From Pseudorhodoferax sp032153935 (GTDB taxonomy: Bacteria; Pseudomonadota; Gammaproteobacteria; Burkholderiales; Burkholderiaceae_C): a stretch of 64,000 nt of DNA. The notes beneath the pieces are model-generated. The model had not been told where the DNA came from and searched no databases. It worked only from the letters and a program-made list of their open reading frames with translations. This document shows, one piece after another, positions 7,622 through 16,132 of this stretch (positions are counted from its first letter, which is position 1; each line of letters begins with the position of its first letter). The position numbers and the translations under genes are program-made. The stretch lies in NCBI RefSeq assembly GCF_964253035.1, contig NZ_CAXUQL020000001.1:310001-374000 (forward strand). Reading direction: 5' to 3'.

Positions 7622-8692
7622 TCAGCGCGCTGCCAGCGCGGCCAGGGCAGCGTCGCGCTCGGCCCTGGGTTGTGCCGCCAGCGCCGCCACGGCGGCATGG
7701 AAGCGCGCCCAGTCGCGGCCTTCGCGCGCGAACAAGGCCTCGAAGGCCGGAACCTGCCCGTCGTAGGCCGCCTGCACGCCGAACACGGCATTGTTGGCGC
7801 GCGCGATGTAGGCGTCGTAGCCCGCGAAGCCGGCCCAGTGCTCGCGCTTGAGCCGCGCATAGGATGCGTGGAAGTCCGCCATCGCGCGGGCCTTGCGCTG
7901 CTCCATGGGCTCCGGATTGGCGTCGTCCGCGTACACCGCGGCCAGTGCCTGGCGCGTCTGCAGCATCAGCGCGCGCAGTTCGCGGCGGCGCCCGTCGAAG
8001 CGCAGGTAGGCCTCGCGCGCACCATCGCCGGCTTCGCTGGCCAGCCATTCCGCCCCCCCCAGCCGCTCGACCGCCGTGGCGTAGGACTCGTTGAAGGTGG
8101 TGTCGTCCTTCACGTAGACGACCTGGTGCGCGAGCTCGTGGAACAGCAGGCGGGCCAGCTCGCCCTCGTTGGAGCGGATGAAGGTGTTGAGCAGCGGGTC
8201 GCCGCCCAGCCAGTTCATCCAGCCCAGCGTGGAGTAGGCGGGCACGCCGTAGACACTCGTCTCCATGCCTTCGGCACGCAGCCGGTCCGCCAGCGCGCGC
8301 GCCTCGGCCTCGTCGAAGTAGCCGCGGTAGCCGATGCAGCCCGTGAACGGGAAGCACCAGGTCTTCAGGGTCAGCGCGTACGGCGGCGCCGCCACGGCAT
8401 TCCACACGGCCGCTTGGCGGTGCAGGTCAGCGTAACGGTGGTAACTTGCGTTGTCGGGCAGATGCAGACGCTCCACCGCAAACCGGCGCATGCGCTGCGC
8501 CAGCTCCAGCCGCTGGCGCAGCTCGGGCGGCGTCGCGGGGTCGTCCAGCCAATCCTGGATCGGGCGGGCCGCCTGCATCAGCGCCAGGTGGCCGCGGGCC
8601 GACTGCAGGTAGTAGGACATGTCGGCGCACCCCGCCAGGGCCGACAGCACCAGCGCGACGCCAACGCGCTTGAACAATGCACGATTCCACAC
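7622..8692 (-). CDS. Lipoprotein aminopeptidase (COG4324-type), HExxH metalloprotease
   Basis: Predicted zinc aminopeptidase anchored as a lipoprotein. With a GTG start at 8692 the protein has 356 residues: a short basic N-terminus, a hydrophobic segment and the lipobox LAGC with Cys22. The zinc motif is HELAH at residues 185-189, with a downstream glutamate in FNESYAT (Glu202) as third ligand. A TTG at 8677 is an alternative start and also keeps the lipobox; earlier in-frame starts run into the divergent gene. Family role is from COG-level similarity; no substrate is known. Confidence 0.82.
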   Translation of the reverse strand: MWNRALFKRVGVALVLSALAGCADMSYYLQSARGHLALMQAARPIQDWLDDPATPPELRQRLELAQRMRRFAVERLHLPDNASYHRYADLHRQAAVWNAVAAPPYALTLKTWCFPFTGCIGYRGYFDEAEARALADRLRAEGMETSVYGVPAYSTLGWMNWLGGDPLLNTFIRSNEGELARLLFHELAHQVVYVKDDTTFNESYATAVERLGGAEWLASEAGDGAREAYLRFDGRRRELRALMLQTRQALAAVYADDANPEPMEQRKARAMADFHASYARLKREHWAGFAGYDAYIARANNAVFGVQAAYDGQVPAFEALFAREGRDWARFHAAVAALAAQPRAERDAALAALAAR

Positions 8693-8816
8693 ATCGGGCA
8701 GTTTACGGGCAGACCATCCGCGCTCTGGCACGCAGGTTGCTGGCGGTCCGGCACGCCCTCCCTGTTCCGTGCAACGGCCGTGAACCAAGACGCCCCGCCA
8801 GCGTCGAACTGCTGAC

Positions 8817-10355
8817 ATGCCAAAGCCTCCCCGTCCCAAGAGCCAGTACGGTCGACTCACCGCGCTTGCCAGCGGCCACCATCTCGCCACCTTGACGGCC
8901 CAGCGCGTGGTCGAGCAAGGCGGCTCGCTGGTGGACGCGATGGTGGCCGCGTCGGCAATGTTGACAGTGACCTTGCCGCATGCCGGATCGCTGGGCGGCT
9001 GCGGCGTGCTGCTGGTCTACGACGCGGCCTCGCACCAGGTGCAGGTGCTCAACGGCACCGGCCGGGCACCGGCCGCCACGCCGGTGGAGGAGCTGGCCAG
9101 CACTGGCCTGCCACGGCACGGGGTGCGCGCCGCGGTCACGCCCACGCTGGTGCGCCTGTGGGCACGTGCGCACGAACGCTTCGGCCGGCTGCCCTGGGCG
9201 CAGCTGCTGGCGCCGGCCACCGCCGCGGCTTCGGCCGGCATCGGCACCTCCGAGGAACTCGCGCGCAACCTGCTGCAGGCCGATCCCAGCATCGCGGCAC
9301 AGCCGGGCTTCACCGACGCATTCCACCGCAACGGCCAGCCGCTCGCCGCGGGCCAGCCCATGCGCCAGCCGCAGTTGGCCGAGGTGCTGCAGGCCATTGC
9401 ACGGCAGGGCGAGGCAGGCTTCTACACCGGCTGGGTCGCGCGCAGCCTGGCCGCCTTCTGCGCCGAGCACGGCGGCTGGCTGGGCCAGGACGACTTGGCG
9501 CAGGCCCAGGCCGACTGGTGGGAGAGCTGGAGCACGCACTACGCCGGCCGCCAGGTGCACGTGGCGCCGCCGAACTCGGCCGGCGTGCTGATGCTGCGCC
9601 AGCTCAACCTGCGCGCCGCCGCCGGCGCGGTGCAGAACGACCCGGCGCACGACGTGCTGCGCGCCGTGGCCGTGCTGCAGCGCTACCGCGCCCGCCTGGG
9701 CGACCCGGCGCGCCGCCGCCTCATGCCGGCCGATTTCGAGCTTGGCGAGCGCCACATCGGCAACGGCCCGCTGGACGCCACCGCCACACGGCTGACGCCC
9801 GCCGATGCCACCGGTTTCGTCGCCATGGACGTGGACGGCAACGCCGTGGCCCTGCTGCAAAGCGTGTTCCAGCCGCTGGGCAGCGGCGCCGTGGACCCCG
9901 GCACCGGCGTGCTGCTGAACAACCGCATGGCCGAGTTCCGTGCCGAGCCCGGCCTGCCCAACAGCGTGCAGCCGCGCGCCCGGCCGGCGCACACGCTTTC
10001 GCCCTGGATCGTGGTGCACGGCAACCGTGCCGAGCTGGCTGCCATCTCGCCGGGCGGCATCGGCCAGACCACCGGCGGCCTGCAGCTGGCCAGCGGCGCG
10101 CTGGAGAGCGAGGCCACGCTGGGCGAGCTCGCGGGCCGGCCGCGCTGGAGCTTCAACGACGCGGGCGAGGTGCTGCTGGAAGCCGGCATGGACGGGGCCG
10201 TGGCGCCCGCCCTGCGCGCGCACGGCCTCACCGTGCAGGAGGACGCGGGCCAACAGCTGCACTTCGGCTCCGTCAAGGCGGTGCGCGCCCTTGCGCATGG
10301 CGGCCTGGAAGCCGTGGCCGACCTGCGCCGCCAGGCGCATGCCGTGGCCTGGTAG
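8817..10355 (+). CDS. ggt: Gamma-glutamyltransferase family Ntn-hydrolase
   Basis: A 512-residue member of the gamma-glutamyltransferase/cephalosporin acylase family, which self-cleaves to expose a threonine nucleophile. The expected Thr is residue 332 in ADATGFVAMDVDGNAV, giving a C-terminal chain of 181 residues; the following GSGAVDPGTGVLLNNRMAEF is the classic downstream motif, and the Gly-rich loop SPGGIGQTTGG is near residue 404. No signal peptide is present, unlike periplasmic GGT enzymes, so it is probably cytoplasmic and may act on other gamma-glutamyl or acyl-amide compounds. Divergent from the aminopeptidase gene. Confidence 0.87.
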   Translation: MPKPPRPKSQYGRLTALASGHHLATLTAQRVVEQGGSLVDAMVAASAMLTVTLPHAGSLGGCGVLLVYDAASHQVQVLNGTGRAPAATPVEELASTGLPRHGVRAAVTPTLVRLWARAHERFGRLPWAQLLAPATAAASAGIGTSEELARNLLQADPSIAAQPGFTDAFHRNGQPLAAGQPMRQPQLAEVLQAIARQGEAGFYTGWVARSLAAFCAEHGGWLGQDDLAQAQADWWESWSTHYAGRQVHVAPPNSAGVLMLRQLNLRAAAGAVQNDPAHDVLRAVAVLQRYRARLGDPARRRLMPADFELGERHIGNGPLDATATRLTPADATGFVAMDVDGNAVALLQSVFQPLGSGAVDPGTGVLLNNRMAEFRAEPGLPNSVQPRARPAHTLSPWIVVHGNRAELAAISPGGIGQTTGGLQLASGALESEATLGELAGRPRWSFNDAGEVLLEAGMDGAVAPALRAHGLTVQEDAGQQLHFGSVKAVRALAHGGLEAVADLRRQAHAVAW

Positions 10356-10360
10356 GGCGC

Positions 10361-10385
10361 ATGGCCGCGGCAGCGGCCATTTTTG
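10361..10385 (+). terminator. Rho-independent terminator after ggt
   Basis: Perfect 8-bp stem ATGGCCGC/GCGGCCAT with a GGCA loop (10361-10380), followed by TTTTG. It lies five bases after the ggt stop and directly before the stop of the convergent RidA gene. Confidence 0.8.
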
Positions 10386-10778
10386 TCAGTCGGGCAGCAC
10401 CGCCGTGGCCTCGATCTCCACCTTGGCGCGCGCCTCCATCAGCGCGCTGACCTCCACGCAACTCATGGCCGGGAAATGCCGGCCGATGTGGGCCCGGTAG
10501 GCCTGGCCCAGTTCGCGCTGGCGGCGCAAATACTCCGCGCGGTCGGTCACGTACCAGGTCATGCGCACGATGTGCTCGGGGCCGGCGCCGGCCTCGCGCA
10601 GCACGGCCACCACATTGGCCAGGGCCTGGGCGGTCTGGTCGATGAAGTCATCGCTCTCGAACTGCTGGGCGGCGTTCCAGCCGATCTGGCCGCCCACGCA
10701 CACCAGTGTGCCGCGGGCGGCCACGCCGTTCGCATAGCCCTTGGCAGGGGCCCAGCCGGGGGGTTGCAGGAACTTCAT
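10386..10778 (-). CDS. RidA/YjgF-family protein lacking the usual active-site arginine
   Basis: A 130-residue RidA fold (enamine/imine deaminase family). Family landmarks include VCVGGQIGW near residue 27 and MSCVEVSALMEARAKVEIEA at 105-124. In canonical RidA this region reads PARSC with Arg105 holding the substrate carboxylate; here it reads PAMSC and residue 105 is Met. Last gene of the anthranilate operon; its ATG overlaps the ligase stop (ATGA). A plausible job is hydrolysis of the enamine produced by the monooxygenase/reductase, whose carboxylate is a CoA thioester, so loss of Arg would make sense (inference). Confidence 0.85.
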   Translation of the reverse strand: MKFLQPPGWAPAKGYANGVAARGTLVCVGGQIGWNAAQQFESDDFIDQTAQALANVVAVLREAGAGPEHIVRMTWYVTDRAEYLRRQRELGQAYRAHIGRHFPAMSCVEVSALMEARAKVEIEATAVLPD

Positions 10779-12400
10779 GGCTCTCTCAACTTGTAGCGCT
10801 GCAACTTGCCGGTCTCGGTGCGCGGCAGCGCCGGCAGGAAGGCCACCTCGCGCGGGTATTTGTAGGGTGCCAGGCTGGCCTTCACATGCGCCTGCAGCGC
10901 GCGCACCAGCGCCGCATCGCCGCTGTACCCCGGCCGCAGTACACAGAAGGCCTTGACCAGCATGCCGCGCTCGGCATCGGGCTTGCCGACCACGGCGCAT
11001 TCGGCCACGGCCGGGTGCTGCAGCAGCACGTCCTCGACCTCGGGACCGCCCACGTTGTAGCCCGCCGTGACAATCATGTCGTCGGCCCGGGCCTGGTAGA
11101 AGAAGTAGCCGTCGGCGTCCTGGACGAAGGCATCGCCGGGGTAGTTCCAGCCCTGCTGCACGTACTGCGCCTGGCGCGCATCGTCCAGGTAGCGGCAACC
11201 CACCGGGCCGACCAGCGCCAGGCGGCCGACACTGCCGCGCGGCAGTTCGCGCCCCTCCTCGTCGACGACCCGGGCCGTGAAGCCTGGCACCACCTGGCCC
11301 ACGGCGCCGCGCCGCATGCGCTCGGGCGGCGAGGAGATGTAGATGTGGAACACCTCGGTGCCGCCGATGCCGTCCAGCATCTCGATGCCCGTGGCCTCCT
11401 TCCAGAGCTGGCGCGTGGCATCGGGCAGCGCCTCGCCGGCGCTGACGCAAAGTCGCAGCTGCGGCAACCCGCCCAACGCCTTGGCGTGCGGCGCCATCTG
11501 GCGGTAGAAGGTCGGCGCCGTGTAGCAGATGGTGGCGCCGACCGCGCGCGCCTGGCGCACCAGGCTCTCGGGCGTGTAGGGCGCATCCGGGAAGTAAACC
11601 GAGGCGCCCGCCCACATCGGGAACAGCAGCAGCCCGCCCAGGCCGAAGGTGAAGGCCAGCGGCGGCGAGCCGACCACGACGTCCTCGCTGCGCGCGCGCA
11701 GCACCTGGCGTGGCCAGCAATTGCACATGGCCAGCACGTCGCGGTGGCTGATGACGGGCGCCTTGGGCCGGCCCGTGGTGCCCGAGGTGAAGGCGATCAG
11801 CGCGATGTCGTCGGCCGCCGTCGGGCACGCGCTGCAGTGGCCCGGCTTGCGTGCTGCGCGCGCCTCCAGGCTGGTGGCGTCGTCGGGCGCGTGGAAGACC
11901 ACTGTGCCGGCCGGCAGCTGGTCTGCGCCGGGCGCCTGGCGCAGCTCGTCGAGCAGCCGGGCCTCGCACAGCGCCGCGGCCGGCTGCGCCTTGGCGATGA
12001 TCTGGCCGAGTTCGCGCGCCCGCAGCAGCGGCATGGTGGCCACCGCGATCAGCCCGGCCTTGACCACGGCCAGCCAGGCCAGCGCCAGCGTGATGGAGTT
12101 GCCACCGCGCAGCAGCACCCGGTTGCCGGGCACCAGGCCCAGGTCCTCGGTCAGCACCAGGACGATACGGTCGACCTCGGTGCGCGCCTCGCGGTAACTC
12201 AGCGTGCGCGCGTCCGAGCGCAGCAGCGGGCGGTCTGCCCAGGGCTGCGCGGCCGCCTTGTCCAGCAGTTCCTCGACCAGGTTGAGCTGGTCGGGCAATT
12301 GCAGCTCCGGCAGGTCGTAGCGCAGCTGTGCGCATTGCGCAGGCGGCGGCAGGCGCTCGTGCACGAAGCGATCGAGCTGCGCGCTGGTGCCGCGGGCCAT
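10775..12400 (-). CDS. 2-aminobenzoate-CoA ligase-like AMP-forming synthetase
   Basis: ATP-dependent activation of an aromatic acid, probably anthranilate, to its CoA thioester. A 541-residue ANL-superfamily enzyme of the benzoate-CoA ligase group: P-loop TSGTTGRPKAP near residue 190, the acyl-pocket region around SPPLAFTFGLGGLL, GIGGTEVFHIY, the YPGDAF hinge Asp, and the C-terminal catalytic Lys in RTETGKLQRYK. Start is the ATG three bases before the crotonase stop. Its place between a crotonase and RidA in an operon headed by a 2-aminobenzoyl-CoA monooxygenase/reductase makes anthranilate the best substrate guess; benzoate or salicylate remain possible. Confidence 0.82.
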   Translation of the reverse strand: MARGTSAQLDRFVHERLPPPAQCAQLRYDLPELQLPDQLNLVEELLDKAAAQPWADRPLLRSDARTLSYREARTEVDRIVLVLTEDLGLVPGNRVLLRGGNSITLALAWLAVVKAGLIAVATMPLLRARELGQIIAKAQPAAALCEARLLDELRQAPGADQLPAGTVVFHAPDDATSLEARAARKPGHCSACPTAADDIALIAFTSGTTGRPKAPVISHRDVLAMCNCWPRQVLRARSEDVVVGSPPLAFTFGLGGLLLFPMWAGASVYFPDAPYTPESLVRQARAVGATICYTAPTFYRQMAPHAKALGGLPQLRLCVSAGEALPDATRQLWKEATGIEMLDGIGGTEVFHIYISSPPERMRRGAVGQVVPGFTARVVDEEGRELPRGSVGRLALVGPVGCRYLDDARQAQYVQQGWNYPGDAFVQDADGYFFYQARADDMIVTAGYNVGGPEVEDVLLQHPAVAECAVVGKPDAERGMLVKAFCVLRPGYSGDAALVRALQAHVKASLAPYKYPREVAFLPALPRTETGKLQRYKLREP

Positions 12401-12402
12401 GC

Positions 12403-13257
12403 TCAGTCTCCCTGGAAGACGGGCTTGCGCCTGGCCGCGAAGGCTTCGTAGGCGCGGCGGAAGTCTTCCGTCTGCATGCAGATGGCCTGGGCCTGGGCTT
12501 CGGCCTCGATGGCCTGGTCGATGCCCATGGACCATTCCTGCGCCAGCATGGTCTTGGTCATGCCGTGGGCGAAGCTGGGGCCGGCGGCCAACTCGCGCGC
12601 CATGGCCTGGGCCTGGTCCAGCAGTGCATCGGGCGCGTGCAGGGCATTGAAAAAGCCCCAGGCCAGGCCTTCGGCGGCCGTCATGGCGCGGCCCGTGTAC
12701 AGCAACTCGGACGCGCGGCCCTGGCCGATCACGCGCGGCAGCAGCGCGCAGGCGCCCATGTCGGCACCGGCCAGGCCCACGCGCGTGAACAGAAAGGCCG
12801 TGCGTGCCGCCTCGGTGCCGTAGCGCAGGTCGCAGGCCAGCGCCAGCATCGCGCCGGCACCGGCGCAGACCCCGTCGATGGCGCCCACGATGGGCTGCGG
12901 GCAGGCACGCATGCACTTGACCAGCTCGCCCGTCATGCGCGTGAAGGCCAGCAGCTCGGGCATGGGCATGCGGGTCAGCGGGCCGATGATCTCGTGCACA
13001 TCGCCGCCCGAGCAGAAATTGCCGCCGGCCCCGGCCAGCACCACGGCCCGCACGTCGGTGGCAAAGCGCAGGCCATGGAACAGGTCGCGCAGTTCGGCAT
13101 AGGAGTCGAAGCTCAGCGGGTTCTTGCGCTCGGGCCGGCGCAAGGTGATGGTGCCCACGCCGGCGTCGACCTGCCAGTCGACATGCCGGCCCTGGTAGCC
13201 GGCACGCTCGGAGAACTGGGCACGCATGGGGTTGTCCATGCCGATGGGGTAGCTCAT
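12403..13257 (-). CDS. Crotonase-fold (enoyl-CoA hydratase-like) protein without the hydratase glutamates
   Basis: A 284-residue crotonase-superfamily protein. The CoA-binding and oxyanion-hole segments are present: GNFCSGGDVHEI (about 79-90) and GVCAGAGAMLALACD (129-143). Aligned by eye to enoyl-CoA hydratases, the two catalytic glutamates are replaced, the first by Met137 and the second by about Arg159 (TAFLFTRVGLAG). It is therefore unlikely to be a standard hydratase and may open or hydrolyse the ring intermediate of the anthranilate pathway (inference). The ATG overlaps the MarR stop as ATGA. Confidence 0.85.
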   Translation of the reverse strand: MSYPIGMDNPMRAQFSERAGYQGRHVDWQVDAGVGTITLRRPERKNPLSFDSYAELRDLFHGLRFATDVRAVVLAGAGGNFCSGGDVHEIIGPLTRMPMPELLAFTRMTGELVKCMRACPQPIVGAIDGVCAGAGAMLALACDLRYGTEAARTAFLFTRVGLAGADMGACALLPRVIGQGRASELLYTGRAMTAAEGLAWGFFNALHAPDALLDQAQAMARELAAGPSFAHGMTKTMLAQEWSMGIDQAIEAEAQAQAICMQTEDFRRAYEAFAARRKPVFQGD

Positions 13258-13730
13258 TCGGTCTCCAGGAAGTTGTGTTGCGTGTGCTGCTTGACCTTGC
13301 CCAGCAGCTTGTGCAGCGTGCCGATGTCGCGCGCGCCAAGGCCGGCGAAGGCCTCGACGATCCACTGCTCGTGCTGCTGCGCCATGGTGCGGAACTGGGC
13401 GCGCCCTCGCGCGGTCAGCCGCACGCGGTAGGCACGCCGGTCGCCCTCCACGTCCACGCGCTCCACCAGTCCCTCGGCGACCAGCTGGTCGGTGATGCCC
13501 GTGACATTGCCGCCCGTCACCATCAGGCGGGCCGAGAGTTCGCGCATCTTGAGCCCCGCGGGCACGCGCTCGAGCTGGGCCATCAGGTCGAAGCGCGGCA
13601 AGGTGGTGGCGAACTGGGTGCGCAGGCGCGCGCGGATCTGGCGTTCGACCTGCTGGGTGCAGGTCAGCATGCGCAGCCACAGGCGCAGCTCCTCGGGATG
13701 TTCGCTGTGGGCGCGGGCTTCGAGGTCCAT
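13254..13730 (-). CDS. MarR-family repressor of the anthranilate operon
   Basis: A 158-residue winged-helix regulator: helical dimerisation arms at both ends and the HTH/wing in KMRELSARLMVTGGNVTGIT followed by LVERVDVEGDRRAYRVRLT. Start is the ATG one base after the monooxygenase stop. MarR proteins of aromatic CoA pathways usually respond to the CoA thioester and repress their own operon; here the gene is the second of five, so autoregulation is expected. The likely operator is the palindrome at 16053-16074. The ligand is inference. Confidence 0.88.
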   Translation of the reverse strand: MDLEARAHSEHPEELRLWLRMLTCTQQVERQIRARLRTQFATTLPRFDLMAQLERVPAGLKMRELSARLMVTGGNVTGITDQLVAEGLVERVDVEGDRRAYRVRLTARGRAQFRTMAQQHEQWIVEAFAGLGARDIGTLHKLLGKVKQHTQHNFLETE

Positions 13731-13731
13731 G

Positions 13732-16047
13732 TCAGTGCCTGTCGGGTTCGTCGGTGGCGGCACGCTGGCGCGCCAGCTCGCGCAGCAGCTGGTCGCGCCC
13801 GGCCAGGTAGGGCAGCGGCCAGTCGGGCTGAGGCGCGGCCTGCAGGCGCGCCGCTTCATGCAGGGTCCAGGCCGGATCGGCCAGGTGCGGCCGCGCCACG
13901 GCGCACAGGTCGGCGCGGCCGGCGGCGATGATGCCGTTGGCCTGGTCGCCGTCGGTGATCGCGCCGACCGCGATGGTGCGGATGCCCACCTCCTGGCGGA
14001 TGCGGTCGGCGAACGGGGTCTGGTACATGCGGCCGTACACCGGCCGGGCCGCGCGCGTGGTCTGGCCAGAGGACACGTCGATCACGTCGCAGCCGGCGGC
14101 CTGGAAGGCGCGCGCGACCGCCACGGCATCGTCACCGGTGTGGCCGCCGGGCGCCCAGTCGTGCGCCGAGATGCGCACGCTCATGGGCCGCTCGGCGGGC
14201 CAGACCGCGCGCATCGCCGTGAAGACCTCGAGCGGATAGCGCAGTCGGTTCTCCAGCGGTCCGCCGTAGGCGTCGCTGCGCAGGTTGGTCAGCGGCGTGA
14301 TGAAGCTCGACAGCAGGTAGCCGTGCGCGCAGTGCAGCTCCAGCCAGTCGAAGCCGGCGGCAGCGGCGCGCGCGGTGGCGGCCACGAAGGCGTCGCACAA
14401 CGCGTCCATGTCGGCGCGCGTCATGGCCTGCGGCACCTGGTTGTCGGGGCCGTAGGCCACGGCGCTGGCGGCCAGCAGCGGCCAGTTGCCTGCGGGCAGC
14501 GGCGCGTCCACCGCCTCCCAGCCGCGCTGAGTCGAGCCCTTGGGCCCGCTGTGGCCCAGCTGCAGGCCGATGGCGGCGCTGCTGCCGGCATGCACGAAGT
14601 CGACGATGCGCGCGAAGGCCTGCTGCTGCGCCGTGTTCCACAGGCCCGGACAGCCCGGCGTGATGCGGCCCCCGGGCGTGGGGCTGGTCATCTCCACGAA
14701 CACCATGGCCGCGCCGCCCAGCGCACGGGCGCCCAGGTGCACGAGGTGGAAATCCTGCGGCACGCCGTCGACGGCGCTGTAGGTGGCCATGGGCGAGACC
14801 AGGATGCGGTTCTTGAGCGTGAGCCCGCGCACCGTGAGCGGCAGCAGCATCGGCAACCGCGCGTCTGCGCCGCCGGCCAGCCAGCGCTCGTGGTCGGCCA
14901 GCCAGCGCGCGTCGCGCAGGCGCAGGTTTTCGTGGCCGATGCGCTGCGAGCGCGTGAGCAGCGAGTACATGAACTGCTCCATGGGCAGGCCGCTGTAGCG
15001 CGCCACGTTCTCGAACCACTCGGTGGAGTTGCGCGCCGCGTTCTGGATCTTGAGCACCTCCACACTGCGGCGCGCCTCGAAGGCGGCCAACGCCGCATCC
15101 AGCGTGGGCTCGGCGGCGATGGCGCCGGCCAGGTCGATCGCGTCCTCCAGCGCCAGCTTGGTGCCGCTGCCGATGGAGAAATGCGCCGTGTGCGCGGCAT
15201 CGCCCATCAGCACCACCGGAACGCTGCGGCCATCGAGCGCGAGCCGGTGCACCCAGCGCGCGCAGACCACGCGTGGAAAGCGGATCCAGATGGCCGAACC
15301 ACGCAGGTGCGCGGCATTGCTGATGAGCTTCTCGCCATCCAGGTAACGCGCGAACAACCGCTCGCAGAAGGCGATCGCGTCCTCCTGCGCCATGCGGTCC
15401 AGGCCATGGGCCTGCCAGACGGCCTCAGGCGTCTCGACGATGAAGGTCGAGGTCTCGCCGTCGAACTGGTAGGCATGGGCCTGGAACCAGCCGTGCGCGG
15501 TCCACTCGAAGGCGAAGGTGAAAGCATCGAAGCGCTTGCGCGTTCCCAGCCAGACGAAGCGGCAGGCGCGCAGGTCCACGTCGGGACGGAAGGTCTCGGC
15601 ATGGCGCTGGCGCACGCGGCTGTTCAGGCCGTCGCAGGCGATGACGAGGTCGGCCCCGTGCTGCTGCGCCACGGCCTGGTCGTCGCGCACTTCGGTCTCG
15701 AACACCAGCTGCACGCCCAGCTCCAGGCAGCGCGCCTGCAGGATGTCCAGCAGCCGCTTGCGGCCGATGCCGCAAAAGCCATGGCCACCCGAGCGCAGGC
15801 TGCGGCCCTTGAAGAAGACTTCGATGTCGTCCCAGTGGTGGAACTGCTCGCCGATGCACGCGGCCGAGGCTGGGTCCGCCGCCTGCAGGTTTTCCAGGGT
15901 CTGGTCGGACAGCACCACGCCCCAGCCGAAGGTATCGCCGGCGCGGTTGCGTTCCAGCACGGTGACCCGGTGCGCGGGGTTCTGCCGCTGCATCAGCAGC
16001 GCGAAGTACAGGCCGGCCGGCCCTCCGCCGATGCACAGGATGTTCAT
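13732..16047 (-). CDS. Bifunctional 2-aminobenzoyl-CoA monooxygenase/reductase
   Basis: A 771-residue fusion. Residues 1 to about 385 are a FAD aromatic hydroxylase (CIGGGPAGLYFA at the N-terminus; MGDAAHTAHFSIGSGTKLA for FAD ribityl binding). From about 395 there is an old-yellow-enzyme domain of the 2,4-dienoyl-CoA reductase group (LTLKNRILVSPMATYSA; GLQLGHSGPKG; SDAYGGPLENRLRYPLEV). This order matches 2-aminobenzoyl-CoA monooxygenase/reductase of aerobic anthranilate degradation, where the ring is hydroxylated and then reduced without ring-cleavage dioxygenase. Databases also label homologues salicylyl-CoA 5-hydroxylase/oxidoreductase. First gene of the operon. Confidence 0.88.
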   Translation of the reverse strand: MNILCIGGGPAGLYFALLMQRQNPAHRVTVLERNRAGDTFGWGVVLSDQTLENLQAADPASAACIGEQFHHWDDIEVFFKGRSLRSGGHGFCGIGRKRLLDILQARCLELGVQLVFETEVRDDQAVAQQHGADLVIACDGLNSRVRQRHAETFRPDVDLRACRFVWLGTRKRFDAFTFAFEWTAHGWFQAHAYQFDGETSTFIVETPEAVWQAHGLDRMAQEDAIAFCERLFARYLDGEKLISNAAHLRGSAIWIRFPRVVCARWVHRLALDGRSVPVVLMGDAAHTAHFSIGSGTKLALEDAIDLAGAIAAEPTLDAALAAFEARRSVEVLKIQNAARNSTEWFENVARYSGLPMEQFMYSLLTRSQRIGHENLRLRDARWLADHERWLAGGADARLPMLLPLTVRGLTLKNRILVSPMATYSAVDGVPQDFHLVHLGARALGGAAMVFVEMTSPTPGGRITPGCPGLWNTAQQQAFARIVDFVHAGSSAAIGLQLGHSGPKGSTQRGWEAVDAPLPAGNWPLLAASAVAYGPDNQVPQAMTRADMDALCDAFVAATARAAAAGFDWLELHCAHGYLLSSFITPLTNLRSDAYGGPLENRLRYPLEVFTAMRAVWPAERPMSVRISAHDWAPGGHTGDDAVAVARAFQAAGCDVIDVSSGQTTRAARPVYGRMYQTPFADRIRQEVGIRTIAVGAITDGDQANGIIAAGRADLCAVARPHLADPAWTLHEAARLQAAPQPDWPLPYLAGRDQLLRELARQRAATDEPDRH

Positions 16048-16052
16048 GCTCG

Positions 16053-16083
16053 AATAGTTTAGGCCTCAATTATTGCAAGTCAA
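16053..16083 (-). promoter_or_regulatory. Promoter with overlapping 22-bp palindromic operator of the anthranilate operon
   Basis: Leftward promoter TTGACT (16078-16083), 16-base spacer, TAAACT (16056-16061). An imperfect palindrome, AATAGTTTAGG/CCTCAATTATT (16053-16074, 9 of 11 positions symmetric), covers the -10 and most of the spacer and lies six bases before the monooxygenase ATG. Size, AT-richness and position fit a MarR-family site, and the operon encodes a MarR protein. Binding is inference. Confidence 0.55.
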
Positions 16084-16132
16084 TCGGGTCGAGCTTGGCC
16101 GGGTAAGCGGTCCCGTCCTACAGAACCATGCC

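Noticed and set aside
13492..16062. 856-codon open frame on the plus strand
   Set aside because: Antisense to the monooxygenase/reductase; no recognisable domain.
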